DNA from: a bacterium UBA3756
GTDB taxonomy: Bacteria; Bacteroidota; Bacteroidia; Bacteroidales; Bacteroidaceae
DNA length: 9,566 bases
Assembly (NCBI GenBank): GCA_002371695.1
Contig: DFGG01000017.1
Coordinates: 1 to 9,566 of the forward strand
Reading direction: 5' to 3'
In this document: positions 1 through 5,983 of the stretch, one piece after another
Numbering within the stretch: position 1 is the first letter of the stretch
Layout: the number at the start of each line of letters is the position of its first letter
Notes under the pieces: model-generated
What the model was told of the DNA's origin: nothing
The model's database searches: none
What the model saw: the letters and a program-made list of their open reading frames with translations, nothing else
Program-made: the position numbers and the translations under genes

Positions 1-41
1 TGCGGCGTATGGCCATCGAGCAGATCAGACACTTTGGGACT

Positions 42-1274
42 TTAGCGGGTGTAGAAGTCGATGAGGCGGGTGAGGGCCTGGCGGCAGACGAGACAGAACT
101 CGGGCTCCTCGTTGGTGCGCATCCGGCAGTTCTCAAACCCGCGCCAGACGCCTTTCGACAGATAGCCTCCGCCCTCGATGAGTCCGGCTCGGCCTTCGCT
201 TACAAGTGCCTCCCACTTGCCGCTGAAATCGTGCTTGGTGGTCAGGTTGGGCTCCCAGGGCTCTGTGTCGGGGAAATACATGGGGTCGTCGTCGCCGTAG
301 GGATATTCGTCGCCCAGGCCTCCGAAGCTGTGGCCAAACTCGTGTACTACCACCGGGCGGAACTGTGGGCCGTGGGCATAGGTCAGGTTGTAGGAGTTGT
401 AGATGCCGCCCCCGCCATAATGGTCGGTGTTGACGAGGATGATGATGTGCTCATAGGGTGTGCCGGCCAGTACGTCGTGGAGCTTCTTCAGATGGAGCGT
501 CGTCAGGTAACGGTCGCTGTAGAACGTGTCGAAGTGAGAGCCCAGCACCGTGTTCTTCCAGATGCCCTTGGCTGGCCAGCTGGTTCCGCTCTCTGCCGAT
601 GGCGACATGACGGCTATCATGTTGAAGCGGTCCTGCATCTGGTGGAATGGCTCATGTCGGAACAGCGACTCCATGGCCGCGCGGCAGTCTTCGAGGAAGG
701 TGCCCATCTCATGCTGCTGATAGCCTTCTGCCACGTAGGCCACGTGAATGCACCGGCTGGTGTCGGCTGCTTGCTGGAGGGTGACGTATGGGGTGACCAG
801 TCGCTCGCCCGTCCTGCGTATGAGGATGTCTGTCGGGTCGACGCTGTGCGTCATCGCAGCACTCACTCGGTTGTGGTAGTCGCGGAGCTCGATGGTGATG
901 TCGACAGGCTTCTTGGGGTAGGGGACGAGGAAGACGTTCTCGAAGGATTTCCGGGTGTGCTTCGACTCGTCGGTGGAGAGCCACTCCTGGAAAAGTGACG
1001 AGAAGGAGTGCCGGTAGATGACCTGGTGGCTGGCCTGGTCTCTGACGGTGATCTGGCCGTTTCCTTGGAGCGGGAGCTCTGTCAGATGCTGTCGCCTGCC
1101 ATACCATCGGGGGAGTGATGACAGCTGGTCGAGATAGAGTTGCTGCTGACTGTTGTCGCCGGAGAATGTGTAGTCCAGGCGGAGTGTGCGGTCTTCGAAC
1201 CAGTCATTGAAACCTTGCGCGGAGGTGCATGTTACTATCGCTGATAACAGGCTGATAATGAGTATCTTCTTCAT
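42..1274 (-). CDS. Secreted M64-family (IgA peptidase-like) zinc metallopeptidase
   Basis: A 410-residue exported protein that should hydrolyse peptide bonds outside the cytoplasm; its substrate cannot be read from the sequence. The N-terminus is a signal peptide (MKKILIISLL..., hydrophobic to about residue 16, likely cleavage after TSA near 19). The Cys at 16 lacks a good lipobox, so a lipoprotein is less likely. Residues about 20-150 look like the beta-rich N-terminal domain found in Bacteroides M64 proteins. The catalytic domain follows, with HEFGH at 311-315 (two zinc-ligand His, catalytic Glu312) and GDEY at 321-324, where Asp322 is the probable third ligand. A Cys-containing tail (FENC, FCLVC) may form disulfides. 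The start ATG overlaps the stop of the upstream HPPK-like gene by 4 bp (ATGA), implying translational coupling. 'IgA peptidase' is the family name, not a demonstrated activity here. Confidence 0.9.
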   Translation of the reverse strand: MKKILIISLLSAIVTCTSAQGFNDWFEDRTLRLDYTFSGDNSQQQLYLDQLSSLPRWYGRRQHLTELPLQGNGQITVRDQASHQVIYRHSFSSLFQEWLSTDESKHTRKSFENVFLVPYPKKPVDITIELRDYHNRVSAAMTHSVDPTDILIRRTGERLVTPYVTLQQAADTSRCIHVAYVAEGYQQHEMGTFLEDCRAAMESLFRHEPFHQMQDRFNMIAVMSPSAESGTSWPAKGIWKNTVLGSHFDTFYSDRYLTTLHLKKLHDVLAGTPYEHIIILVNTDHYGGGGIYNSYNLTYAHGPQFRPVVVHEFGHSFGGLGDEYPYGDDDPMYFPDTEPWEPNLTTKHDFSGKWEALVSEGRAGLIEGGGYLSKGVWRGFENCRMRTNEEPEFCLVCRQALTRLIDFYTR

Positions 1275-1642
1275 AATTCGTTGATTAATTCCTTGATGTA
1301 GCTTCTGTCCCAGTCCTTGAGGTGGTATTGCTGGTCGTCGTACGCCATCAGGTCGAGGTCGATGGTGACGATGCCCTCCTCGTTGTGCGTCCGTCCGAGT
1401 CGCTTCTCCAGTTCCTTCAGTACCTCACTGAGCAGGTTGGCTCCGAGATTGGTCGTTGCCTGGCAGAGTTGGTTCAGGTAGGGCTCCTGGCGGTGGTTGT
1501 TCACGGGTTGGGTCCACAGTTCCTTAGTGAACTGGATGTCGCTGAGGAGCACTTCGAGTTGCTCCCTTGCCTTGGCGAGGTTTCCCTGCTGGTCATAGTT
1601 GGAAGCCAGGCTGATGATGATGCTGTGCTGTCTTTGATTCAT
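1271..1642 (-). CDS. Short HPPK-like (FolK family) protein, catalytic arginines not evident
   Basis: A 123-residue protein related to 6-hydroxymethyl-7,8-dihydropterin pyrophosphokinase, the folate-pathway enzyme that pyrophosphorylates the pterin. Visible family marks are the N-terminal strand plus S-L-A-S-N (residues 11-15, where classical members have G-S-N), the segment EPYLNQL (53-59), LEKRLGR (78-84), and TIDLDLM (93-99) with the two Mg-binding Asp at 95 and 97. Classical HPPKs are about 150-165 aa and have R-x-G-P-R just before DLD and an L-P-H-P segment after it. Here the stretch before DLD reads EEGIV and the C-terminus stops soon after. It may therefore be a divergent paralogue with altered or lost activity. 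Met1 is the only Met before the first conserved strand, so this start is firm. The gene is cotranscribed with the M64 peptidase gene downstream. Confidence 0.75.
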   Translation of the reverse strand: MNQRQHSIIISLASNYDQQGNLAKAREQLEVLLSDIQFTKELWTQPVNNHRQEPYLNQLCQATTNLGANLLSEVLKELEKRLGRTHNEEGIVTIDLDLMAYDDQQYHLKDWDRSYIKELINEL

Positions 1643-1650
1643 AACGAATG

Positions 1651-1658
1651 CAAAGATA
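1651..1658 (-). promoter_or_regulatory. Probable -7 promoter element (TATCTTTG) for the HPPK-like/M64 pair
   Basis: On the minus strand this reads TATCTTTG, a full match to the Bacteroidetes -7 consensus TAnnTTTG. No good TTTG is seen at the expected -33 distance. The element ends only 8 nt before the ATG at 1642, so the transcript would begin within a few bases of the start codon. Confidence 0.55.
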
Positions 1659-1702
1659 CTAAAAAGAAGTGAAATGTAGAAGCTTTATTCGAGAAAACTT
1701 TG

Positions 1703-1710
1703 TAACTTTG
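1703..1710 (+). promoter_or_regulatory. Possible distal -7 element (TAACTTTG) upstream of serC
   Basis: TAACTTTG fits TAnnTTTG and is followed by C, as is common in this phylum. A convincing -33 TTTG is not present at 17-23 nt; the nearest candidate is TTTA at 1684-1687, 15 nt away. It is the weakest of three tandem candidates. Confidence 0.35.
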
Positions 1711-1742
1711 CAGCAAAAGGATGAATAAAGTGGCAGGCCGAG

Positions 1743-1774
1743 TTGACAAAATGAAAGAAAATGCATTAATTTCG
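1743..1774 (+). promoter_or_regulatory. Candidate serC promoter, upstream copy
   Basis: TTG at 1743-1745, 21 nt spacer, then TAATTTCG at 1767-1774 (one change from TAnnTTTG). The same -7 octamer recurs 50 bp downstream in the second candidate. Confidence 0.45.
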
Positions 1775-1792
1775 TGAATTGTTGCTCAAATA

Positions 1793-1824
1793 TTTGGCCG
1801 AATGAAATAAAAAGTGTAATTTCG
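1793..1824 (+). promoter_or_regulatory. Candidate serC promoter, proximal
   Basis: TTTG at 1793-1796, 20 nt spacer, then TAATTTCG at 1817-1824. Spacing is ideal for the Bacteroidetes primary sigma factor. Transcription would start near 1830, leaving a leader of about 45 nt that is A-rich and lacks a Shine-Dalgarno sequence. Confidence 0.65.
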
Positions 1825-1874
1825 CAGCGTTTTTCGGAAACAGAAGTATAATCAAACTTAAATAGCAATCAAAA

Positions 1875-2942
1875 ATGAAGAAGTACAACTTTAATGCCGG
1901 TCCTTCAATCCTTCCGCGCGAGGTGATTGAGAAGACCGCTCAGCAGTGTCTTGATTTCAATGGTTCCGGTCTCTCTCTGATGGAGATCAGCCATCGTGCA
2001 AAGGATTTCCAGCCCGTGGTCGACGAGGCTGTAGCTCTGGTGAAGGAGCTGCTCGATGTCCCCGAGGGATACTCGGTCATCTTCCTTGGCGGCGGTGCCA
2101 GCCTGGAGTTCTGTATGATTCCCTACAACTTCCTGATTAAGAAGGCTGCCTATCTGAATACGGGCGTGTGGGCCAAGAAGGCCATGAAGGAGGCCAAGCT
2201 TTTCGGTGAGGTGGTAGAGGTGGCTTCTTCTGCCGATGCCAACTATACCTTCATCCCGAAGGACTGGACAGTGCCTGCTGATGCAGACTATCTGCACATC
2301 ACCAGCAATAATACTATCTATGGTACGGAGATCCGCAAGGACCTGGACGTGCCCGTACGCCTGATAGCCGATATGTCGTCGGATATCTTCAGCCGTCCCG
2401 TCGACGTGGCAAAGTACGATGCCATCTATGCCGGTGCGCAGAAGAACATGGCCATGGCCGGCGTGACTGTCGTCATCGTGAAGGACGACGCCCTGGGCAA
2501 GGCTCCCCGTGAGATTCCCACGATGCTCGACTACCGTACTCACGTGGATAAGGGCTCGATGTTCAACACGCCTCCCGTAGTGCCCATCTACTGCGCCCTG
2601 GAGAACCTGCGCTGGCTGAAGAAGCAGGGTGGTGTAGAGGCTATGGACAAGCTGGCTAAGCAGCGTGCAGAGATCGTCTACGGTGAGATCGACCGCAACA
2701 AGATGTTCGTGGGTACAGCCAAGGAGGAGGATCGTTCGCTGATGAACATCTGCTTCGTGATGGCTCCTGAATATAAGGAACTGGAGAAGGACTTCCTCGA
2801 CTTTGCCACCTCTAAGGGTATGGTCGGTGTGAAGGGTCACCGTTCGGTGGGTGGCTTCCGCGCCAGCTGCTACAATGCCCAGACCATCGAGGGCTGCCAG
2901 GCTCTCGTAGCTTGCATGAAGGAGTTCGAAAGTGGACATTGA
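1875..2942 (+). CDS. serC: Phosphoserine aminotransferase SerC
   Basis: A 355-residue PLP enzyme that converts 3-phosphohydroxypyruvate plus glutamate to phosphoserine plus 2-oxoglutarate, the second step of serine synthesis (it can also serve pyridoxal phosphate synthesis). The N-terminus [10 protein letters not shown] and the [10 protein letters not shown] loop (70-79) are diagnostic of the family. The Schiff-base lysine is Lys190 in [11 protein letters not shown], and the preceding [11 protein letters not shown] (165-175) carries the cofactor-contacting Asp. Length is normal. The ATG is preceded by an A-rich leader, as usual in the phylum. The last codons read GGA CAT TGA, and the stop codon uses the first two bases of a heptad repeat (GAACATT) that starts at 2941, so the gene end abuts an inserted unit. 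SerA, the enzyme of the preceding step, lies just beyond that unit. Confidence 0.97.
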   Translation: MKKYNFNAGPSILPREVIEKTAQQCLDFNGSGLSLMEISHRAKDFQPVVDEAVALVKELLDVPEGYSVIFLGGGASLEFCMIPYNFLIKKAAYLNTGVWAKKAMKEAKLFGEVVEVASSADANYTFIPKDWTVPADADYLHITSNNTIYGTEIRKDLDVPVRLIADMSSDIFSRPVDVAKYDAIYAGAQKNMAMAGVTVVIVKDDALGKAPREIPTMLDYRTHVDKGSMFNTPPVVPIYCALENLRWLKKQGGVEAMDKLAKQRAEIVYGEIDRNKMFVGTAKEEDRSLMNICFVMAPEYKELEKDFLDFATSKGMVGVKGHRSVGGFRASCYNAQTIEGCQALVACMKEFESGH

Positions 2943-2968
2943 ACATTGAACATTGAACATTGAACATT
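2941..2968 (+). repeat. Left arm of inverted repeat: four tandem GAACATT heptads
   Basis: Four perfect 7-bp copies of GAACATT lie at 2941, 2948, 2955 and 2962, with a degenerate copy (GGACATT) just before at 2934-2940. The array ends exactly one base before the ATG of the four-helix-bundle gene. It is the reverse complement of the array at 3327-3354, matching at 27 of 28 positions. Confidence 0.95.
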
Positions 2969-3325
2969 ATGCGTGCCGACAATCAGATACTGATAGACAG
3001 CAAGGCATTTTCACTCAGGATCATTAAACTATACATGTTTTTAAAGGAAGAGAAACAAGTGTATGTTTTGTCCAAGCAGGTTCTGAGAAGCGGTACAAGC
3101 ATTGGTGCCAATGTTCGGGAGAGTGTCAATGCTCAAAGTAGATTGGATTTTATTAACAAATTAAATATTGCTCTAAAGGAAGCAAACGAAACAGAATATT
3201 GGCTTGAACTACTGCACGAGTCGAACATATTGGACGAGAAACAGTTTGAGTCCATCTACGATGACTGCAAAAAGATAGTTGGCACCCTGACAAAAATCAT
3301 CAAGACGACAAAAGGAACCGAATAA
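2969..3325 (+). CDS. Four-helix-bundle protein (S23/IVS family)
   Basis: A 118-residue all-helical protein of the family first known from intervening sequences in 23S rRNA genes. Family marks are SKAFSLRIIKLYMFL (11-25), VLSKQVLRSGTSIGANVRE (33-51), AQSRLDFINKLNIALKEANETEYWL (55-79), and a final Lys-rich helix. The molecular function is not established; relatives include Avd, a structural accessory protein of diversity-generating retroelements, but no reverse transcriptase or variable repeat is present here. The start is taken as ATG 2969, directly after the left repeat. An in-frame TTG at 2960 lies inside the repeat and is less likely. The stop TAA (3323-3325) is one base before the right repeat. 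AT-rich codon use unlike serC and serA suggests acquisition from elsewhere. Confidence 0.9.
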   Translation: MRADNQILIDSKAFSLRIIKLYMFLKEEKQVYVLSKQVLRSGTSIGANVRESVNAQSRLDFINKLNIALKEANETEYWLELLHESNILDEKQFESIYDDCKKIVGTLTKIIKTTKGTE

Positions 3326-3326
3326 T

Positions 3327-3354
3327 AATGTTCAATGTTCAATATTCAATGTTC
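3327..3354 (+). repeat. Right arm of inverted repeat: four AATGTTC heptads (one variant)
   Basis: Heptads lie at 3327, 3334, 3341 and 3348. Three are AATGTTC and the third is AATATTC. This mirrors the left array at 2941-2968 with a single mismatch. The array ends 10 nt before the serA ATG at 3365. A long-range RNA stem of 27-28 bp is possible in a serC-serA transcript. Confidence 0.95.
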
Positions 3355-3364
3355 AATAAATAAA

Positions 3365-4282
3365 ATGAAAGTATTAGTTGCAACAGAGAAGCCTTTCGCA
3401 GCAGCAGCTGTAGAGGGCATCAGGAAGGAAGTAGAAGCAGCCGGCAATGAGCTGGCCCTGCTGGAGAAATATACGGAGAAGGCTCAGTTGCTCGATGCCG
3501 TGAAGGATGCCGATGCACTGATCATCCGTTCAGACAAGGTGGATGCCGAGGTGCTCGACGCTGCCAAGCAGCTGAAGATCGTGGTGCGTGCCGGTGCCGG
3601 TTACGACAATATCGACCTCGCTGCCGCCACGGCTCACAAGGTGGTGGCCGAGAATACTCCCGGCCAGAATGCCAATGCAGTGGCAGAGCTCGTGTTCGGA
3701 CTGCTGGTGATGGCCGTGCGTGGCTTCTACAACGGCAAGAGCGGTTCGGAGCTGCTCGGCAAGAAGCTGGGTATTCTGGCATTCGGTAACGTGGGCCGCA
3801 ACGTGGCCCGCATCGCCAAGGGTTTCGGTATGGACGTATATGCCTATGACGCATACTGCCCCGCCGAGGTCATCGAGGCTGCCGGCGTGCATGCCGTGGC
3901 TAATCAGGATGCCCTCTTCGAGACCTGTGACGTCGTATCACTGCATATCCCCGCCACTCCGGAGACCAAGCAGAGCATCAACTATGCCCTGGTGGGTAAG
4001 ATGAAGAAGGGTGGCATACTGGTGAACACTGCCCGCAAGGAAGTCATCAACGAGCCAGAGCTGCTGAAGCTGATGGCCGAGCGTGAGGACCTGAAGTTCG
4101 TGACCGACATTATGCCCGACGCCAACGACGACTTCAAGAAGTTTGAAGGCCGCTACTTCTCTACTCCCAAGAAGATGGGTGCCCAGACAGCCGAGGCTAA
4201 TATCAATGCCGGTATTGCCGCTGCCAAGCAGATCAATGCTTTCTTCAAGGACGGTGATACCAAGTTCCAGGTGAACAAGTAG
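3365..4282 (+). CDS. serA: D-3-phosphoglycerate dehydrogenase SerA, short form without ACT domain
   Basis: A 305-residue NAD-dependent dehydrogenase that oxidises 3-phosphoglycerate to 3-phosphohydroxypyruvate, the first step of serine synthesis. The substrate-domain motif VVRAGAGYDNIDL is at 73-85, and the nucleotide-binding turn LGILAFGNVGRNVARIAKGFG is at 135-155, with Ala in place of the first Gly of G-x-G-x-x-G. The catalytic Arg is Arg224 in NTARKEVINEPEL. Where most family members have DVFxxEP and TPHxGxxT, this protein has DIMPDAN (248-254) and TPKKMGAQT (267-275), so the usual Glu and His are replaced. There is no C-terminal regulatory domain, so classical serine feedback through an ACT domain is not expected. 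ATG 3365 is chosen because MKVLVATEKP begins the fold; an in-frame ATG at 3335 lies inside the repeat. Confidence 0.93.
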   Translation: MKVLVATEKPFAAAAVEGIRKEVEAAGNELALLEKYTEKAQLLDAVKDADALIIRSDKVDAEVLDAAKQLKIVVRAGAGYDNIDLAAATAHKVVAENTPGQNANAVAELVFGLLVMAVRGFYNGKSGSELLGKKLGILAFGNVGRNVARIAKGFGMDVYAYDAYCPAEVIEAAGVHAVANQDALFETCDVVSLHIPATPETKQSINYALVGKMKKGGILVNTARKEVINEPELLKLMAEREDLKFVTDIMPDANDDFKKFEGRYFSTPKKMGAQTAEANINAGIAAAKQINAFFKDGDTKFQVNK

Positions 4283-4296
4283 TCTCCAGATAAGAC

Positions 4297-4340
4297 GCAA
4301 AAGAAAGAGAGCCTCCAGTCGGGGGCTCTCTTTCTTTTGC
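4297..4340. terminator. Bidirectional terminator between convergent serA and the Lys/Ala-rich protein gene
   Basis: A perfect 17-bp inverted repeat (4297-4313 with 4324-4340, loop 10 nt). The right arm is T-rich when read on plus and the left arm gives a T-rich tail on minus, so it can end transcription from both sides. Its right arm ends at 4340, directly beside the stop codon (4341-4343) of the minus-strand gene, so for that gene it is the first thing after the stop. Confidence 0.9.
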
Positions 4341-5042
4341 CTATTCTCGCATCTCCACTTCTGCTGGCGGCAGATTGGGATCCAGCGGCCGCTGGCCTGG
4401 CATGTCTTTTTGGGCCTTTCTTGCTTTGGCGGATTGCTTCCTGGCCTCCTTGGCAGCCTCTCTGGCCTCCTTCCTGGCCTGGGCAGCTTCCTTTTCAGCC
4501 TTCTCAGCCTCTTTCCTGGCTTTCTTAGCTTCCTTCTTGGCAGCCTTAGCCTTTAGCTCAGCTTTCTTCCTGGCCTCCTTGGCAGCCTTCTTCTCGGCTT
4601 TCGTCATGGGAGCTTCTATGGACTCTTCCATGTTGACGGTAGAGAACCGGAACTGATTCTCGTTGAGATTCCGTACCTCATAATTGCCTTTCTTCTTGTC
4701 GGTGTAGAGCTTGCGCATCTTCACGAGTTTCTTCTCGGCATCCTTGCGCGAGAGACCGAAAGAGACAATACACGTGCGGTGGGGCATTTTCATGTCCTCG
4801 GTGAAATAGTTGCGCAACTGGTTGGCGTAGATATCACGACCGAGCAGGAAGTGTGAGCTCTTGTCGTACCAGATGCTGTCCACTTCCTGGACGTCGGTAA
4901 AATAAACTACAGAATCGGTAAAGTTGGCAATGAATCCGAAGAGGTAGCCCTTGGGCAAGACAACACCCTTGGCCGAGGCCGATGTGGGCAGTACGGCCGC
5001 CATGATGACGGCCAGCATCGAATATTTCAGAATCTTCATCAT
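4341..5042 (-). CDS. Exported protein of unknown function with a long Lys/Ala/Glu-rich helix
   Basis: A 233-residue protein I do not recognise as a named family. It starts with a signal peptide (MMKILKYSMLAVIMAAVLPTSASA, likely cleavage near residue 24). Residues about 25-140 form a compact domain with alternating hydrophobic strands (GYLFGFIANFTDSVVYFTDVQEVDSIWY, then CIVSFGLSRKDAEKKLVKMRKLY). Residues about 147-212 are almost only Lys, Ala, Glu and Arg in AKEARK-type repeats, predicting a single charged helix or coiled coil. A Pro-rich tail follows (PGQRPLDPNLPPAEVEMRE). The coding DNA for the helix is itself repetitive. The gene lies 24 bp after rpoD in the same direction and no clear promoter separates them, so read-through from rpoD is likely. 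A periplasmic or cell-envelope role is inferred from the signal peptide only. Either of the first two Met codons could be the start. Confidence 0.85.
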   Translation of the reverse strand: MMKILKYSMLAVIMAAVLPTSASAKGVVLPKGYLFGFIANFTDSVVYFTDVQEVDSIWYDKSSHFLLGRDIYANQLRNYFTEDMKMPHRTCIVSFGLSRKDAEKKLVKMRKLYTDKKKGNYEVRNLNENQFRFSTVNMEESIEAPMTKAEKKAAKEARKKAELKAKAAKKEAKKARKEAEKAEKEAAQARKEAREAAKEARKQSAKARKAQKDMPGQRPLDPNLPPAEVEMRE

Positions 5043-5062
5043 TAAATCTTAAATCTCAAATT
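5042..5062 (-). repeat. AT-rich heptad repeat directly upstream of the start codon
   Basis: Two perfect TTAAATC heptads (plus-strand reading, 5042-5048 and 5049-5055) and a third degenerate one (TCAAATT) fill the gap between rpoD and the downstream gene. The first heptad shares its first base with the start codon at 5042. The unit length matches the heptads around the S23-type gene but the sequence differs. Confidence 0.6.
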
Positions 5063-5066
5063 ACAA

Positions 5067-5927
5067 TTATCCTAAATATGTTTTCAATATCCTGTTGTTC
5101 GTGGTGGTGCGCAGGCGCCGGATGGCTTTTTCCTTGATCTGGCGGACACGCTCGCGGGTCAGTCCGAACTTCGCGCCTATCTCCTCGAGGGTCAGTTCGG
5201 GTTGATTGATGCCGTAGAATGCCTCGATGACGCCACGCTCCCGCTCGTTGAGCACCTTCAGTGCCTTGTTGATCTCTGACTTGAGCGACTCTACCAGCAG
5301 GGCCCGGTCTGCCATTGGCGCGTCATCGTTCACCAATACGTCGAGCAGACTGTTGTCCTCGCCGTCAACGAAGGGAGCGTCTACCGAGACATGGCGGTTG
5401 CTGGCGTTGATGGCCTCGTCGATCTTGTCCTCTGGAAGATCAAGTGACTCGGAGATTTCCTCCACCGACGGACGGCGCTCGTGCTCCTGCTCGAACTTGC
5501 TGAGCACCTTGTTGATCTTGTTGACAGAACCTACCTGGTTGAGAGGCAGTCTGACGATACGGCTCTGCTCAGCAATAGCCTGCAGGATACTCTGCCGGAT
5601 CCACCAGACAGCGTAGGAGATGAATTTGAAGCCGCGCGTCTCGTCAAACTTCTCGGCAGCTTTGATGAGTCCCACATTGCCCTCGTTGATCAGGTCGGGC
5701 AGGGAGAGCCCCTGGTTCTGGTACTGCTTGGCAACTGATACGACAAAGCGGAGGTTGGCCTTGGTCAGACGCTCAAGGGCTTTGCGGTCGCCTTTGCGTA
5801 TGCGCTGTGCCAACTCAACTTCCTCTTCCACCGAGATCATCTCTTCCTTACCTATTTCCTGCAAGTATTTGTCAAGAGCTTCACTCTCTCGGTTTGTGAT
5901 TGATTTTGTTATCTTCAGTTGTCTCAT
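5067..5927 (-). CDS. rpoD: Primary (housekeeping) RNA polymerase sigma factor RpoD/SigA
   Basis: A 286-residue sigma-70 factor that directs core RNA polymerase to TTTG / TAnnTTTG promoters in this phylum. Region 1.2 is at about 14-45 ([24 protein letters not shown]). Region 2 is at about 57-123, including the core-binding [20 protein letters not shown] and the -10/-7-melting [15 protein letters not shown]. Region 3 spans about 124-205 ([18 protein letters not shown]). Region 4 is at about 225-275, with the helix-turn-helix [29 protein letters not shown]. Region 1.1 and the non-conserved insert of the E. coli protein are absent; this is the normal short form for Bacteroidetes, so it is not truncated. 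It has its own promoter at 5952-5983. Confidence 0.97.
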   Translation of the reverse strand: MRQLKITKSITNRESEALDKYLQEIGKEEMISVEEEVELAQRIRKGDRKALERLTKANLRFVVSVAKQYQNQGLSLPDLINEGNVGLIKAAEKFDETRGFKFISYAVWWIRQSILQAIAEQSRIVRLPLNQVGSVNKINKVLSKFEQEHERRPSVEEISESLDLPEDKIDEAINASNRHVSVDAPFVDGEDNSLLDVLVNDDAPMADRALLVESLKSEINKALKVLNERERGVIEAFYGINQPELTLEEIGAKFGLTRERVRQIKEKAIRRLRTTTNNRILKTYLG

Positions 5928-5951
5928 CGCCGTATAGTTTTAAGCTGTCTG

Positions 5952-5983
5952 CAAAGATATGACAAATAATCGGAACAACCAAA
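5952..5983 (-). promoter_or_regulatory. rpoD promoter
   Basis: On the minus strand: TTTG (5980-5983), 20 nt spacer, TATCTTTG (5952-5959), a full consensus match. Transcription would start near 5946, giving a leader of about 20 nt. The -33 element lies in the T-tract of the htrA terminator. Confidence 0.8.

Larger units (their letters stand above)
2941..3354 (+). mobile_element. Putative IVS-like unit: inverted heptad repeats enclosing a four-helix-bundle gene
   Basis: This 414-bp unit consists of a 28-bp heptad array, a 118-codon ORF, one extra base, and a 28-bp inverted array. Nothing else lies inside. Its base composition is clearly AT-richer than the flanking genes (for example 17 G+C in the 60 bases from 3121, against well over half in nearby serA). 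It separates serC and serA, which are usually neighbours in Bacteroidales. That it is an inserted, possibly mobile, element is inferred from the compact architecture, composition and the relation of the ORF to proteins encoded in 23S rRNA intervening sequences. No transposase, target-site duplication or second copy is visible in this window. Confidence 0.5.

Noticed and set aside
1..41. Start of another minus-strand gene (ATG at 14-16, or an in-frame GTG further up)
   Set aside because: Only a handful of codons are visible before the window edge, so neither a start nor a product can be supported.
9..998. 329-codon open frame on the plus strand
   Set aside because: It lies antisense to the M64 peptidase gene, whose HEFGH motif and signal peptide fix the real frame; the product has no recognisable domain.
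1659..1868. 69-codon minus-strand frame in the intergenic region
   Set aside because: It overlaps the tandem promoters of serC, is of low complexity and has no family resemblance.
1905..2960. 351-codon frame antisense to serC
   Set aside because: A shadow of a high-GC coding region; SerC has full-length family motifs on the other strand.
2941..3354. Diversity-generating retroelement (Avd-like protein plus repeats)
   Set aside because: No reverse transcriptase, template repeat or variable target gene is present in the window; the protein fits the S23 branch and the repeats are short heptads.
2941..3354. CRISPR array
   Set aside because: The repeats are contiguous 7-mers without spacers and in inverted orientation around a gene.
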